Below, piece by piece: positions 9,951 to 19,754 of a DNA stretch of 58,782 nt (the first letter of the stretch is position 1; every line of letters begins with the position of its first letter). A program made the translations under genes and the position numbers. Source of the stretch: Byssothecium circinans. Taxonomy: Eukaryota > Ascomycota > Dothideomycetes > Pleosporales > Massarinaceae. The stretch is taken from NCBI GenBank assembly GCA_010015675.1, contig ML976993.1, forward strand, positions 992,493-1,051,274, given 5' to 3'. The notes below the pieces were generated by a model, which made no database searches, was not told where the DNA came from, and worked only from the letters and a program-made list of their open reading frames with translations.

Positions 9951-11554
9951 TCAGATACGTCGTTGGTCCATACGCACCGCTCGAAGCAGTTTTTGATCTA
10001 CTCCTCGCGGAACGACGCTGTACCGGTTCTCATCAAGGTCCCACAACTCCGACCTCTGCACTATCAAAACCTTCACTTCCCCCGTCGTTTCCTTTGCTAA
10101 ACTGAGCATTGCTCGGATAACCTCTCCTACGTCCTCCTCCTGGTTCATTTCCGGTCGATTCAACACCACAAACACAGGCTCCTTTTGCAAATTCACAGTC
10201 TTTATCAGGGCTGCTAGCAAATTCTCCTGCCGATCAGATTTCCGATTTGACAGCAGCTGCTCGATGTCACGCCCATCATCAGCTTTCCTCACCACTTGCG
10301 GGTTCTGTTCTAGCAATTGGTATATTAAACGAGCCAGTATATCGACTAACGTGCTTCGCTCGTCGCATAGCTCGAATGCCACCACGCGTTTCCGTTCGAG
10401 AAGGTCTTGCGTCAGGTCGACAGCCATGGGAGAAAGCCAGGATTCGCTGACTAAAGCAATCCCAGAATCGTTGCTACCTGAAAGCACGAAAACCACGGAT
10501 CCTCCGCTGGTCCAGCACTGAGCATCTGTATGCTGTTGAAAGTCGCCAAGTCCAAGACTTTCTCGATGCCTGTCTTTGTCGAATTTCGCTTCGAGGAAGC
10601 TTCGATATGATGTCAATTCTTTCTTCGCTTCCTCGACGCGGTAATCGCCCAGGGGGAGGGTGTTTCGGAGTAACATGACTAGGTTCATGTCGTTACGTTT
10701 CTGCATCTCTTCCAACTCTTCCACTAGAGTGTCTACTCTTTGTGCTAATAGCGACTCACACTTCAGCCTGATACGGTTGAAGTTTTCTCGCATATTTTGT
10801 TCCATGACCTCAAATTGGAGCGGCTTTCCCATACTTCGCAACGACCGGCCTATATTGCATGAGTGGTCATTCTTATTCTTCACATCACCCAAGTCCTTGG
10901 AACTTACGAAACGATGAACCCCGGAAATACACGGTTGCTTCTCTCGATAGCAGGATGACATCTCGGTAAGCGTCTGCTAGCATATCCCCCAATGATGGGT
11001 CAGGATAGATCTTTTGGTACGTTCGAAAGTCAGGCAGGCGATCAGAAATGTGCCTCATTGCGGATATTATCGCTTCTTCGTCTTTGGATTTCATCGTTAC
11101 AGCCTGCCAACATGAGCAAGTCTTCACCTATACTGGACGACGCACTGACCGAAAAGAGCAGAGAAAGCGTCGCGGCCGCGATCCCTCCGTACTGTGCGTC
11201 CGCCAACTTGACTATCTCAACGATCCCCGAATACGCCGAGAGAAAGCGATCAAACTCCACCACGAATTTCTCCATCTTTGCTGAGTACCGGTGAGCACCT
11301 TGTGTACGTCGTGTTTCCAGGCCGGATTTTGAACACTTCAACATGGTGACTTCGTTGCCCACGTACGCAGAGAGTTCGTCAAAAGACATTACGTTGAGAC
11401 GCATCGCCAAGTCTACCGCCGCGTCGGCGTTCCCATCGTTACTACCGGGTTTTTTAGATTCAACGATACGGTGCAACACTTTTATCAACTTTCCATTCGA
11501 GCTGAACAATTGTGAATGAAGAAAGCTTCCATGATCCAGCAGTATCTGTTGCAT
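9951..11554 (-). CDS. DUF7708 / degenerate NTPase-domain protein
   Basis: Exons 11554-11150, 11103-10908 and 10849-9951 give 499 aa; introns GTCAGT...GGCAG and GTAAGT...ATATAG close in phase. The N-terminal part (residues about 75-200) contains FDRFLSAYSGIVEIVKLADAQ, YGGIAAATLSLLFS, ISDRLPDFRTYQKIYP and LADAYRDVILLSREA, the pattern of the fungal DUF7708 domain that often precedes NACHT-type NTPases in NLR-like proteins. A short coiled linker follows. The C-terminal part looks like an NTPase fold (VVFVLSG..., RKRVVAFELCDE, VFVVLNRPE, VKVLIVQRSE), but no GxxxxGK[ST] P-loop is present: the expected loop reads SGSNDSG and the Walker B acid is Asn. The start is uncertain; an extra 5' exon near 11555-11690 (MANQANGSMISPWF) is possible but did not join in frame. 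Confidence 0.6.
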
Positions 11555-12224
11555 GGACGCGTTTGTTCAAAGTTACGTTAGACAATCGACATTTGCGGGG
11601 CAATCTCAACTTACAGAGCGACTGCTTTTGGGAACCAAGGCGATATCATGCTTCCATTCGCCTGGTTTGCCATCTCATGGAACGATTCTGGAGGTTTACT
11701 CCGGGTACAGACGACTTTATCGCTTGCTTTGGATTCTTAAGACTGTGCTCTCCTCATGATCTATATGTCTAAAAGAAACTGCGTAGCACGAATGGTGGCA
11801 CCAGTTACGACGGGTGGAAGCCTCCAGAACCATGACTGCAGACCAGACCGGACTCAGCCTTGCGGCCGTCTTCACCACACCTCCCTCAGAGGGGCATCGA
11901 TCGGCGTTCGTGAGCCAGCTCAAGCGACGTGGAAAAATCATCCAATTTTAAAAAGTCAAATAACTAAAAATAACGTAAAGCACCACTGAGATGGCCACAC
12001 CACCGGGCCGGCCAAAATTTCCTTGGCATTTTGAAGCTGTTGTATCGTTAATAACTATTGGTTCGCCAGGGATGCAATTTCCACGTGATTTCAATTTCAG
12101 CCGTATTCACTACGCTCCGCGAGCAGCAGCGGGCACACCCGTTGTAGCCCGTGTCTGTTAGGATGACTAGCACCTAAAACGATGGTTTGAGCGAATGGTC
12201 CTGTGGATGGTGTGGACTACATAC

Positions 12225-12511
12225 AGATGTGTAAATTAAGCAGGAGCACGGGAGGATGAGAGGACTATGCTTTAGCCCCCAGACGTGTGAAGATAAGCTG
12301 ACAGCGTCCTATTGTCTGGTGTAGANNNNNNNNNNNNNNNNNNNNNNNNNNNNNNNNNNNNNNNNNNNNNNNNNNNNNNNNNNNNNNNNNNNNNNNNNNN
12401 NNNNACATGTACAAGTTAAGCAGGAGCACAGGAAGATGAGAGGACTGTTTTTCAGCCCCGATACGTGTGAAGAGTAAAGATAAGCTGACAGCGTCCTATA
12501 GTCTGGTGCCT
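12225..12511. repeat. diverged direct repeat flanking assembly gap
   Basis: The motif starting AAGCAGGAGCAC, then GATGAGAGGACT, CGTGTGAAG and GATAAGCTGACAGCGTCCTAT with GTCTGGTG occurs on both sides of the N-run (about 12238-12322 and 12418-12511). Copies differ by point changes and a small insertion. Confidence 0.8.
12326..12404. other. assembly gap (about 79 N)
   Basis: A run of N. It sits between two copies of the same direct repeat, so it is probably a collapsed tandem array rather than missing gene sequence. Confidence 0.95.
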
Positions 12512-12635
12512 AATTTGTGATCACTGCCGTGCTACAGCCTTTACCCCTCTTTTCCAAAGCATTTAAACGGGACTTCCTGGGTCTTCCAAAATTCTGTTCA
12601 CTGTCCGAATCCGTTGATGAGTTTCTTGAGTCGTC

Positions 12636-15564
12636 ATGGCTGAGACTGGCAATGATACTGGCCCGCCGGAGGTATGTTAACGATTATGATTGATGTATGA
12701 CGGCTGACTTGAAAGATGGGCTCTCACAAAGGTCGCATTGAAGAACTAGAACAGCGCTATATTTCGCTTCTTGAAGCGAAGGTTGCTAGATTGGAGATGC
12801 AGCTTTCCACAGAAAGTGCAGGTGATGAGGTAGGGGCGGAAGAGGTTTGCTTTCACTGCTCTGATATCCATCTCTACGTCTAACTGTTTGACCAGAAAAC
12901 TGGATCTGAAGCAAGCATCAATGAAGACACATTTACTGAGGGCCAAGCTGGAAAGGTACATTCCAAAACCTACCTTTGTTTTTCCGAGAGCTCATGGCCT
13001 GACATTCTTTGCAGCAGAAGCCGGAAGAAGAAGAGGAAAACGAACTCCGTTACAAAATCATAATCAGCAAATGGGACTCGGAAGCCGGAGACTTCAAAGA
13101 CATTGATGCCACCAAAAAGGAAGGGAAGAAAGAAATCGGGCCGGAAAATCAACCTCGTCGAGCCTTCACCTTGCGCAAGCTCACTATGACCCGCACACGC
13201 TTCTCAGCTCAACGTAACCAATCTGAAAGTGTTTCTTCCGAAGTCACAATCGAGACTAAAGGACTCCAGAAGCTACTTGGGAAAATCACACACAAATGGG
13301 GATGGAGCGACATGGTCGTCAGTTGCCGATCACCTTACATTCCATTAGTGCATTCCTGGAAAGAAGCTCTCAAGGAGTCGCAGATGATAGTTGAAGGGGA
13401 GCCAGAGGACGACAAAAAGGCTCGTGAGGACTTGGCAAAGCTCTTGCACATCATTTCAACGTCTTCGGGGTATCTACCTCTGGATCGGTACTTCAAGGAT
13501 CGAAAGACGTTCATTGAAGAGCGAACGATCACGCATAGTGCACTATGGTCACTGTTTCCGCCGGGCACGTTGATCGTTGCGCAACCATTCTTGGATCAAC
13601 AGCAACTCTTCTTCGTGCAGTCTTGCGATGGATTTGTAACGGAGGACAGGACATTTGACCTGGTGTGTTACTGCTTGGATTACGATGGGTACGAGTTCAA
13701 CCGCGTTCCGTTCGAGATGCAGATTCCTTACTGGGGTCCTGATCAGAGAAGTATCATTGAGCTTCCTTTCTATCCGCTGGAGTACCATGGCGATGGGTCC
13801 AAAGGAGAAGACTCGGGGGTAAAATCGATCGAGGAGCTAAAGAAGAAACTCATAGCGCGAGGCAAGAAGTTCTTCGACATCTGCACGACTTTACCAGGGA
13901 AGCAGATGTTCAAGTACAAAGGCGACGCGCATGTCCATACCGGAGTCAGCTTGCTGCATCGCGTCGATAGTACAGTGGGTGGGAGGCTGGCTCGGGGGCA
14001 GGATGACTCGTCGTCGATGTCTACGAGCCATGATGCGCTGAGGCATGATGCGATGAGGCATCAGGCGCGGTCTGTTAACAAGAAGGAGGTCGGTCATCCT
14101 ATCACCTCTCTCATAATCTCGGACTCTTGGCGCTGACTTCAAAATAGATCGACGGCACAACAATGGTAGACTTTGAGTCTTTCTACGAGTACCTCAGCCC
14201 AAACACACCCATCCTCGGCTCCATGCAACGCTATGAAGGCCAACTCGAAACTTTGTCTCCCGACCGTCGCGCAAACCCGGTATTGCGCGAAATGTACAAG
14301 TTCGACTGGGATAAACATAAGCGCACAGAGCCCATGACGCCCGAACAACACATGCTTTGTCCACCACGCGTACTCGGATACGCACTCAAGCAGAAGAAAT
14401 GGGCGCAGTTGCTGGTTTCCAAACTACAGCCGCCAGACAAGGCGGACGCGAGTACTTTCCAGGAAAAGTTGCAACTTGATGATGAGTTGAAGGAGCTTGT
14501 GCAGAAGAGTGTGCAGGCGCATGAGCGGGGGAAAGAGCGCGATTGGAAGGGAAGGCCCCTTGCGTTGCAAGATTTTGCGCCCGACAAGGGAAAAGGGTTA
14601 ATCATTATGCTTTATGGTATGCGAGTGGTTCAAATGGCGAGAGATCATGAGCTGCAGAGCTGACATGTTCAGGATACCCTGGAGTCGGCAAGACATTGAC
14701 TGCTGAGAGTGTGGCTCTCATGGCAGGCAAACCGTTACTATCCGTCGGTGTGTCTGACATTGGTATCGAGGGCGACAAGGTGGAAGCGAATCTTCAGAAG
14801 ATCTTTTATCTTGCTGGGAAATGGGAGGCTGTATTACTTTTGCAAGTTAACTGCCGATGTTCTTTGCCGTCGTATACTAACAGTCCACAAGCGATGAAGC
14901 CGATGTCTTTCTCGAAGCTCGTGGAGAAGGCGAGAATGATCTCCAACGCAACGCCATGGTGTCAGGTAACCTTGCGTTCGACGACTAGCTCCCAGTCACA
15001 TAAAGCTGATCACACACGCAGTACTTCTCCGCGTCCTTGAGTACTACGACGGAATCCTCATCTTGACCACCAACCGCATGAAATCCTTCGACATAGCAGT
15101 CCAAAGCCGAATCCGTACGTTCCCCATTCCCCCTCATATACAAACACTAACCCCCTTCCCCGCCCCTAGACATCGCGATAAAATACGAAGAACTAACCGC
15201 AGAACAACAAAGCTGCATCTGGGAATCCTTCCTCACCCAACTTCACGACAAGAAGCTCGTGGATGACTTCTCCGACCTAATGCGCTGGGTGAACGCATAC
15301 GGCCGCAAACAACGGTTCAACGGGCGCCAGATACGAAATGTTGTAAGTACGGCAATGGGGATTGCGATGATGGAGAATGAGCCGGGTGGTACTGATGATG
15401 ATGATGACCATGATGATGACGGTCATGGTAATGGGCGGTTTGGGAATAATCGGGGTAATGGGAAGTTGAAGAGGATGCATATCGAACGGGTTGCGAAGCA
15501 GACGAAGGATTTTAAACAGGATTTGAAGGCCCAGGAGGATATATACAATAAGATTACTAGGTGA
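12636..15564 (+). CDS. fungal AAA ATPase (DUF7025-type N-domain)
   Basis: Nine exons: 12636-12671, 12716-12844, 12896-12955, 13015-14088, 14148-14616, 14673-14841, 14892-14965, 15022-15114 and 15170-15564 (832 aa). All phases close. The intron at 14842-14891 is closed only with a GC donor (TT|GCAAGT), a branch TACTAAC and acceptor CACAAG. The N-terminus is a coiled coil (RIEELEQRYISLLEAKVARLE), followed by a large domain with SLFPPGTLIVAQPFLDQQQLF and YCLDYDGYEF, typical of the N-terminal domain of this uncharacterised fungal AAA family. The ATPase core has Walker A GYPGVGKT at residue about 590 and Walker B LLFDEADVFLEAR at about 642, both intact, then ILTTNRMKSFDIAVQSRIH as sensor and arginine-finger region. 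The substrate is unknown; such proteins are presumed remodelling ATPases. An Asp/His/Gly-rich loop interrupts the C-terminal lid. Confidence 0.85.
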
Positions 15565-15849
15565 GGTGTGGTGAGATCGGGAGTTGTTGGTTTGGTTTGA
15601 GGGATCTGGGATTCCTGTTCGTATATAGTCTTCGTATGATAAAAGACAATAGATTTAGTTTACGGTTCCTCATTACGCTGTTTAAAATGTTGTCACACAG
15701 CTCAACCACTCCCAAACTTCCCTCCCTTCAAAAACTCCCAACTTCCTCATCACACTCCATCCTCGCCCTCGCCGCCCAAGCAATAGTCCAACCCTCTACC
15801 CGACTCAGCACAATATACGCCTGACCCTCCTCCCCACGACCTCTTCCCC

Positions 15850-17415
15850 TTACGCCAACAAATCCACAGCATGCCTCATCCCCCCAACCCACACATCAAA
15901 AACAACATGCACAACCCCCGGCGCATACGTCTTCACCATCTCCACATGCTCACACATAACCACCCTCCTCCAAGTCCCACAGCTCCCCTTCTCCCCCTCC
16001 CACTGGTCGAGATACCTCTGCATCTCCTCCACGACCTCCCCTTTCCTCTTCTCAATATCGTTCACGCCAACATTCTCATGCGCGTAGACCCACCCGCCCA
16101 ACTCGCGGTCGACAATCTTGACAGCCGTAGACCACGAAAGACGTGATGTAGGCAGGAGCCCCAGGTTGACATGCCTGATCGGCGGGAGAAGTATCTGTCC
16201 CTCACCCCGGGGAGTATGAAAATTCTTCGTATCAAGTGAAGCGATAGCCGACAGTGCATTCTCATTCGATTGCTGAAACACGAGGAAATCCGTAGCCTCG
16301 TCGACTGATTTCGCCCATTCCGCCCACGCTTCATTCACATGCGGAAACGTGGTGAAGATCTGCGTCTTCCATTTATTCCTCCGCGCACCACGTCTCAGAC
16401 CCTCGATACTCCACGGATTAAGCTCCCAGCATAGGACTTTACTGACGCCGGCTTTTTTGTACGAGAAAGCGAAGTAGCCGATCCCGGCGTAGAGGTCTAC
16501 GGCTGTACAGCCGCCTGGTTCCTGGGCGGAGGAGGCGATGGATGGGAGGGTCAGGAGGCGGGTTTTTTCGCGCATGTTGCCGCGGCTGAACATGGTATAG
16601 AGGGGTGCCCAGGTTTGGTGGATGGTGTTTTGGGTGTGGGAGACCCAGAGTGTGGAGGCGAACGAGGTTGGTGTGGGGGCTGTGAGGGTTTGGGGGGTTG
16701 GTTTGGGGCCGAAGGGACCGTGGATTGGGGTGAGGTTTGAGGGACTGCGGAGGATGTTTTCGTTGGGGGAGGGTTGGGGTTGAGTGTTGCTTGGGTTTGG
16801 GGTGGTGGCCTCGTTCTGAAGAGGTATGCTGGCATTGATGGCGATGTGGGTGGTTCCGGTGGTGGTGGCGAGTTTGTTCCATAGTGGTGTGAGAGTGGGA
16901 GAATCGATGGGGTGGGAGGAGAGGAGGCGGGTCCATGGTGCGGCGCTGAAGGCGTTGTGGGGAAGGAGGAGCATTGGTGTGTAGATGGAGTAGGAGTCGG
17001 GAAATGCCGATATGAGAATATCGATGGTAAGGCCCAAGGATAAGAGAAGTTCTTCTGGAAGAGTGCGAAGGCCAGTTCTTATACCATTGAGGAGCGGGTT
17101 GTTGGTGGTTGTAATTTCCACTGGCTCATCCTCGTAAGGTGAGATGGTGATTTCGTCTTTAAGAATTCCAATTCCTAGTTTTACTAGAAGGCTGTCGAAT
17201 TCTGTAACCCTATCGTCTTTATAAGACACTGCTGTGTAAATGGTCATTCGAGGTTCCTGCCCAGTGCTTTGGCCATTCTTATCGCAAGCGGTGATCTTTC
17301 TAGTCCGATTGAGTAGATCTTGCTCTTCCAGTGCTGACTTTACACGTTTGATTTGGCTTCGAGGTACTTGTATGGATAGTCTAGTCGTCGTTTGTATTTC
17401 TTTTCCCTCGTCCAT
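15850..17415 (-). CDS. TRM12: tRNA wybutosine-synthesising protein 2 (Trm12/TYW2)
   Basis: A single-exon 521-aa protein. It contains GPFGPKPTPQTL, PTSFASTLWVSHTQNTIHQTW, APLYTMFSRGNMREKTRLL, the SAM-binding motif VDLYAGIGYFAFSYKKAG, CWELNPWSIEGLRRGARRN and RHVNLGLLPTSRLSW, which together identify the TYW2 family. The enzyme transfers the 3-amino-3-carboxypropyl group of S-adenosylmethionine to C7 of the tricyclic base at position 37 of tRNA-Phe, the second step after Tyw1. Compared with yeast there is a low-complexity insert (Pro/Thr/Asn-rich, around residues 195-240). The start is taken at 17415 because conserved sequence begins shortly after it. Confidence 0.92.
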   Translation of the reverse strand: MDEGKEIQTTTRLSIQVPRSQIKRVKSALEEQDLLNRTRKITACDKNGQSTGQEPRMTIYTAVSYKDDRVTEFDSLLVKLGIGILKDEITISPYEDEPVEITTTNNPLLNGIRTGLRTLPEELLLSLGLTIDILISAFPDSYSIYTPMLLLPHNAFSAAPWTRLLSSHPIDSPTLTPLWNKLATTTGTTHIAINASIPLQNEATTPNPSNTQPQPSPNENILRSPSNLTPIHGPFGPKPTPQTLTAPTPTSFASTLWVSHTQNTIHQTWAPLYTMFSRGNMREKTRLLTLPSIASSAQEPGGCTAVDLYAGIGYFAFSYKKAGVSKVLCWELNPWSIEGLRRGARRNKWKTQIFTTFPHVNEAWAEWAKSVDEATDFLVFQQSNENALSAIASLDTKNFHTPRGEGQILLPPIRHVNLGLLPTSRLSWSTAVKIVDRELGGWVYAHENVGVNDIEKRKGEVVEEMQRYLDQWEGEKGSCGTWRRVVMCEHVEMVKTYAPGVVHVVFDVWVGGMRHAVDLLA

Positions 17416-17633
17416 AGTCAGTCTTGAAGTGTGAATGTCCGGGAGTCCAAAGGAATTGTTGTAAAGTAACAGAGTGGATGGCTAGGTATCTTTATACACC
17501 AGAGTCTTGGAATTATGGAAGAATAGCCAATTAGATCGCGGGCGGGAGTGGTTTACAAGAGGTGAGTTTTAGGTTCCGTACCTGACGCTTGACAGCTACC
17601 CCGCCCCCACTTTCCCCCGCCCAAACAACACTA

Positions 17634-18665
17634 ATGACGCACCGTCTCCCTTCATCCCACACATCTTTCACAAGAGTCTATTTTCGACCTCACAACATCC
17701 ACCGCCTCATTCCCGCCCACATGTCTCTCTCCAACCTCGACCTCGTCAATGAATGCGACGGCTTCCCGTACTACGAGGTCGACCCATCCTTCTACCTAGC
17801 CAGCGTAGGCACCTACTTCGAGCTCCGTGTAGCCTCGCACGACTATGCACTCGGCTACATGCTCCCCTCTGTGGTAGAGGTTTTTCGCAACATTCCAAAC
17901 TGGAGTATCGACGACGACGACCGCGTCCTCACGCTCACCGAAGGCGATGACGCTGCATCTCGCTCTGCCGCCGTGGAGAAAACGCTGCTCGCACTACGCA
18001 CAACAGGGTACTTCAAGGTGCTCGATAAATGGCGGAATGAAGTGTATCCAGTTTATGGGAGGAACAAGGAGCTGTTGTTTAGCGTGGAACGGAGTGCTAG
18101 CCCGCTGTTTGGTGTTGTTACCTATGGCGTGCATTTGACTGCGTTTGTGAGGAAAGAAGGCGAGCTGAAGTTTTGGATACCGAGGAGAGCGAGGAGCAAG
18201 CAGACGTATGGGGGTATGCTGGACAATACTGTAGCTGGGGGGATCGCGACGGGTGAAACGGCGTTTGAGAGCTTGGTTAGGGAGTGTAAAGAGGAGGCTT
18301 CGTTGCCTGAAGCGCTTGTACGCAAGACGGTGAGGGCATGCGGGACGATTATGTATTCGACTATACGAGGTCCGAAAGCGGGAGGGGAGACAGGACTGCT
18401 GCAACCGGAGTGCGAGTACATCTACGACTTGGAGTTGCCCGAGGATGTCATACCGAAACCGGGCGATGACGAGGTGGAAGAGTTCTATCTGTGGGGCATT
18501 GAGGAAGTTCAGGCTGCCATGGCGAAGGGAGAGTTCAAGCCGAATTGTGGGCTCGTCATGATCGACTTCTTCATCAGGCACGGCATACTGACAGCGGAAA
18601 ATGAGAAGGATTATATCGAGATTGTGACGAGGTTGCACCGTAAATTTGAGTTTCCTACTCTATAG
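17634..18665 (+). CDS. thiamine-type Nudix hydrolase (DUF4743 + Nudix)
   Basis: A 343-aa single-exon protein. The N-terminal DUF4743-like domain (NLDLVNECDGFPYYE, LGYMLPSVVEVFRNIPNW, ALRTTGYFKVLDKWRNEVYPV) is followed by the Nudix box GGIATGETAFESLVRECKEEA at about residue 200, with REx2EE intact. The family includes yeast YJR142W, which hydrolyses damaged oxo- and oxy-thiamine diphosphate. The first 29 residues are Arg/His/Ser-rich and could be a mitochondrial targeting sequence, with an internal Met (17721, MSLSNLDLV) as a possible cytosolic start. The ATG at 17634 is the first in frame. It converges with RPB8; the gap between the two stop codons is about 160 bp. Confidence 0.88.
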   Translation: MTHRLPSSHTSFTRVYFRPHNIHRLIPAHMSLSNLDLVNECDGFPYYEVDPSFYLASVGTYFELRVASHDYALGYMLPSVVEVFRNIPNWSIDDDDRVLTLTEGDDAASRSAAVEKTLLALRTTGYFKVLDKWRNEVYPVYGRNKELLFSVERSASPLFGVVTYGVHLTAFVRKEGELKFWIPRRARSKQTYGGMLDNTVAGGIATGETAFESLVRECKEEASLPEALVRKTVRACGTIMYSTIRGPKAGGETGLLQPECEYIYDLELPEDVIPKPGDDEVEEFYLWGIEEVQAAMAKGEFKPNCGLVMIDFFIRHGILTAENEKDYIEIVTRLHRKFEFPTL

Positions 18666-18827
18666 AAGAAGACGGGACGCCTTTGTGGGTATCCGGCAGG
18701 AACTCCGTGCCAAGCAAAAGCAAGATGTAGATTTAGACCAAGACCAAATGGCACCACCCCACCTGTGGTTTTCCCGCTATAACGCCGCCCATGCTGTCGT
18801 GATATTCGAGGTCGAGTTTCGAGCTGC

Positions 18828-19319
18828 TTATTTCTTGATGAGCATGTAGAGATGCTCAATCTTCAGACCGGTGAGCTTCTTGTACGGACCTTGCATGACA
18901 AGCAGCAGCCCACCAAACGAAAGATACACCTTCCTACACACTGTCAGCGCAGCCCCTTCACACACCCCGAATCGTCGCACTTACACATCATTCCCCTCAT
19001 TCTCCTGATCCAGCACCCGATACACCTTGCCAAAGCACACATAATCATACATATCCGCGAGCGTCGACTCTCCCGGCCTCCCCACGTCTCTCCATCCCTG
19101 GCCGCCTTCGTCCTTGCTTCCGTCTAACCGTAGCGTGTTTGCGAGAACGAGGCTGATGGTATCGCCTTGATGGCAGGGGAAGAGTTCGTGGTTGATATCG
19201 AGGGTGAGCTTGATGGTGCCGTCGGTCGAGGTGCCGGAGAGACGCGTCACGCGGTCATAGTTGGCGCTGTCGGTCGAGATTATGTTGAACGTGTCTTCGA
19301 AGATTTGCGCGTCCGCCAT
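18828..19319 (-). CDS. RPB8: RNA polymerases I/II/III subunit RPABC3 (Rpb8)
   Basis: Two exons, 19319-18985 and 18933-18828, give 146 aa, the length of yeast Rpb8. Diagnostic segments are MADAQIFEDTFNI, YDRVTRLSGTSTDG, LTLDINHELFP, GWRDVGRPGESTLADMYDYV and CFGKVYRVLD. Exon 2 gives VYLSFGGLLLVMQGPYKKL and the C-terminal LYMLIKK. The intron has donor GTAAGT and acceptor GTGTAG. It is an OB-fold subunit shared by all three nuclear RNA polymerases. Confidence 0.96.
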
Positions 19320-19754
19320 GGTGGAGTTTCGCTGAGGGCGGAGTTTGTGGGACTGTGGTATGCAGATGTCGGGAGCGGTTGTGGAATGAGACGTTGCGCG
19401 TGGGGACGTATGCGTGGGGTGGGTTTATTAGGTATTCGGTTTGTGACAGAGGTTGCGCTCCAAGCTTCAAGTTGGTGAAAGAAAAGCTCCCAAAGCGGGC
19501 CGGGCCGGGCCGGAACAACGATTCGCCGACAGCGCGCGGCTGGTATCACTTCCGCGCAGTTGGCCCCCCCCCCTCAATGTGTCTACAACTCCGCTCGTTG
19601 CACGGTGTCACCCTCGGAATCTCGCCAGTGCTCATATTCTGGCCTGTCTGAACTCTTTGCTAATACAATCAACAACAGTAGGCTCGTGGAGCCCGAGTAC
19701 TAGTCCGCTGAGACAAGACGCTCGTAGCACACCCGATAGCATCACCAACACTCC

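Larger units (their letters stand above)
11555..12635. other. intergenic region with repeats and assembly gap
   Basis: No convincing gene is seen apart from a possible first exon of the DUF7708 gene near 11555-11690. The stretch includes a diverged direct repeat on both sides of an N-gap (see separate entries) and the promoter of the AAA ATPase gene. Confidence 0.5.

Noticed and set aside
11555..11690. Extra first exon for the DUF7708 gene (MANQANGSMISPWF...)
   Set aside because: Plausible donor GTAAGT, but the phase does not match the only acceptor seen, so it was left out of the model.
14842..14891. Frameshift or pseudogene call for the AAA ATPase
   Set aside because: A GC-AG intron closes the frame exactly at the Walker B motif, and all other exons are intact.
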